Source: Bacillota bacterium
Lineage (GTDB): Bacteria; Bacillota; SHA-98; UBA4971
Direction of reading: 5' to 3'
NCBI GenBank assembly: GCA_012842395.1
Contig: DUSX01000010.1
Coordinates: 1-64,000 of the forward strand
DNA: 64,000 nt
Positions 62,879 through 64,000 of the stretch are shown in pieces. The translations under genes were made by a program, and so were the position numbers. Below the pieces are notes generated by a model. The model was not told the origin of the DNA. It made no database searches and was given only the letters and a program-made list of their open reading frames with translations. How positions within the stretch are numbered: position 1 is the stretch's first letter; the number at the start of each line of letters is the position of its first letter.

Positions 62879-64000
62879 TTGTCAGAGACCGATATCGTCG
62901 CGTTAGCAGACGGGAATATGATTCTCCGGGGGCCGCGTTCCTTGAAGGGACACGAGGCGGCAGCGTCGCGGTCCGGGATTTCGAGGATCGAACGGATGGC
63001 CTTTTACGCCGGCGCCATAGGGCTGGGTCTCGGTCACAGCCTCAGCGCACAGCTCGTGCTCCTTGCCTACCAACTGTACCGACTTGCCGTCGATCCCAAC
63101 GCGCGAGCCGTCCGTGCCACGCGCTCCACCATCGTCCTCCTTGCACTGGGTGCGTGGATGATGGTGTCGGGCGTATCGGCCGTCAGCCGCTTCGACGCCT
63201 GGGGTGGCACAGTGGGGATGGTCCTGAGTGTCTGGGTGACGCTCGGAGCGGTGAATAGGGTGATGACAGACCGTACTGGGCTGGGCCGACGCCTGATGCG
63301 GAGCTTTCTTGTGTCCAGCACCTTCGGTGCCGTATATGGACTGACCGTATTCGGTCTCTACTTGTCGGGGCGCGGGGGATTGCCACGCGCGGAGCTACCA
63401 TTCGGTGGCTGCAATCTGGCGGGGACCGTGTTCGCCGTTGCGATAGTCGTAGCACTGGGGTGCATAGGCTTTGCGAGGCGCTGGGAGAAGATAGCACTCA
63501 TCATTATGGTCGCCGTAATGGGAGCGGCATTGGGGGCAACACAATCGCGGGGGGGCCTGGTGGCACTCGGTGTGGGCCTGACGGTCCTTCTCGTGGTCAG
63601 TCTGCGCTCCCGTCGCTCAGGGAAGACGCTTGTCCTTGCCCTTCTAGGTCTCTTTGCTGTCTTTGTCACGTGCGCCGCTGTGTACCCGCCCCTCTTGGCA
63701 CGATACGCGAGCATAGTGAGGCCGTCCGCCAACAGCGATCGCTTTGAGATCTGGCGCACAGCCATCCACATGCTGAGAGACCATCCGATCCTGGGGGTTG
63801 GAGTAAATAACTTCCATGAGGTGTACTTAAGCTATCCGCATCCCGAAGAGCGCAGCCACGAGGTGATGTCCACAGCGCACAACATCCTCATGGAGTTCGG
63901 CGCGTCGACCGGGATACCTGGGCTTGCTTTGTTTCTCGGCGTAATTTGCCTTGGCATCGCGAACGGCGCGAGGGCCTGTGGGCTTTTTCGGGCCCGACGG
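62879..64000 (+). CDS. O-antigen ligase/polymerase (Wzy/WaaL) family, 3' end missing
   Basis: At least 374 aa, running off the window edge without a stop. TTG 62879 follows GAAAGAGGGA; ATG 62918 and ATG 62996 are alternatives. About nine hydrophobic helices are visible, with SRGGLVALGVG in the middle. The long outer loop holds DRFEIWRTAIHMLRDHPILG, VGVNNFHEVYLSYP and TAHNILMEFGASTGIPGLAL, the typical O-antigen ligase/polymerase block. Members join or polymerise surface polysaccharide, e.g. O-antigen onto lipid A core. With galE and the LPS genes it suggests that the LPS may carry polysaccharide. Confidence 0.85.
   Translation, partial: MSETDIVALADGNMILRGPRSLKGHEAAASRSGISRIERMAFYAGAIGLGLGHSLSAQLVLLAYQLYRLAVDPNARAVRATRSTIVLLALGAWMMVSGVSAVSRFDAWGGTVGMVLSVWVTLGAVNRVMTDRTGLGRRLMRSFLVSSTFGAVYGLTVFGLYLSGRGGLPRAELPFGGCNLAGTVFAVAIVVALGCIGFARRWEKIALIIMVAVMGAALGATQSRGGLVALGVGLTVLLVVSLRSRRSGKTLVLALLGLFAVFVTCAAVYPPLLARYASIVRPSANSDRFEIWRTAIHMLRDHPILGVGVNNFHEVYLSYPHPEERSHEVMSTAHNILMEFGASTGIPGLALFLGVICLGIANGARACGLFRARR

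Overview
The window reads as chromosomal DNA of a high-GC, diderm (outer-membrane-bearing) member of the Firmicutes/Bacillota. Two observations support this. The left edge carries spoIIID next to an mreB/mbl gene, an arrangement of endospore-forming lineages. Almost everything from about 6 to 58 kb builds an outer membrane with lipid A. Known diderm Firmicutes (Negativicutes, Halanaerobiales, Limnochordia-like lineages) carry similar large outer-membrane clusters with SLH-domain OmpM proteins. GC content and the spoIIID marker favour a Limnochordia-like lineage, but this placement is inference.

Layout: (a) 0-6 kb holds spoIIID, mbl, a structured leader RNA with a small ORF, a secreted AMIN/phosphodiester-glycosidase protein and a secreted S55-type serine peptidase. 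(b) 6.2-16.7 kb holds a giant TamB, BamA and a Skp/OmpH chaperone: the barrel and lipid insertion machinery. (c) 16.8-26.7 kb holds a second, very long OmpH-like protein, LpxD, two small barrel proteins and the first Lpt module (lptF-lptD-lptC-lptA). (d) 26.8-30.3 kb holds an unusual ABC transporter whose permease has a roughly 690-residue extracytoplasmic domain. (e) 30.3-38 kb holds lpxC-fabZ-lpxA-lpxI-lpxB, an LpxB paralogue and msbA, mostly with overlapping stop/start codons. (f) 37.9-45.2 kb holds a nucleotide-sugar pyrophosphorylase, a second Lpt module (lptC, a second LpxB-related protein, lptA, lptB, lptG) and a DUF3084 coiled-coil protein. (g) 46-55.5 kb holds three SLH-domain outer-membrane proteins, a YqgF-like gene and an unknown secreted protein. 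(h) 55.6-60 kb holds a second LptD-like gene, galE and a secreted PAP2 phosphatase. (i) 60-64 kb is gene-poor, with tandem repeats, a reverse-strand HTH/nuclease-like gene, a barrel-gene remnant and the 5' part of an O-antigen ligase/polymerase gene.

Together the genes make lipid A disaccharide (LpxA/C/D/I/B), flip it (MsbA), extract and bridge it across the periplasm (two partly duplicated Lpt sets), insert barrels (BamA, OmpH, TamB) and tether the outer membrane to the wall (SLH-OmpM). No lpxK or Kdo-transferase gene is seen here.

The most unusual items are a roughly 140-nt structured leader present three times, two copies of it directly before lptA and lptD-like genes; an apparent ACG start behind the third copy; the large-domain ABC exporter; the doubling of the Lpt system; and a 14-unit repeat array inside TamB.
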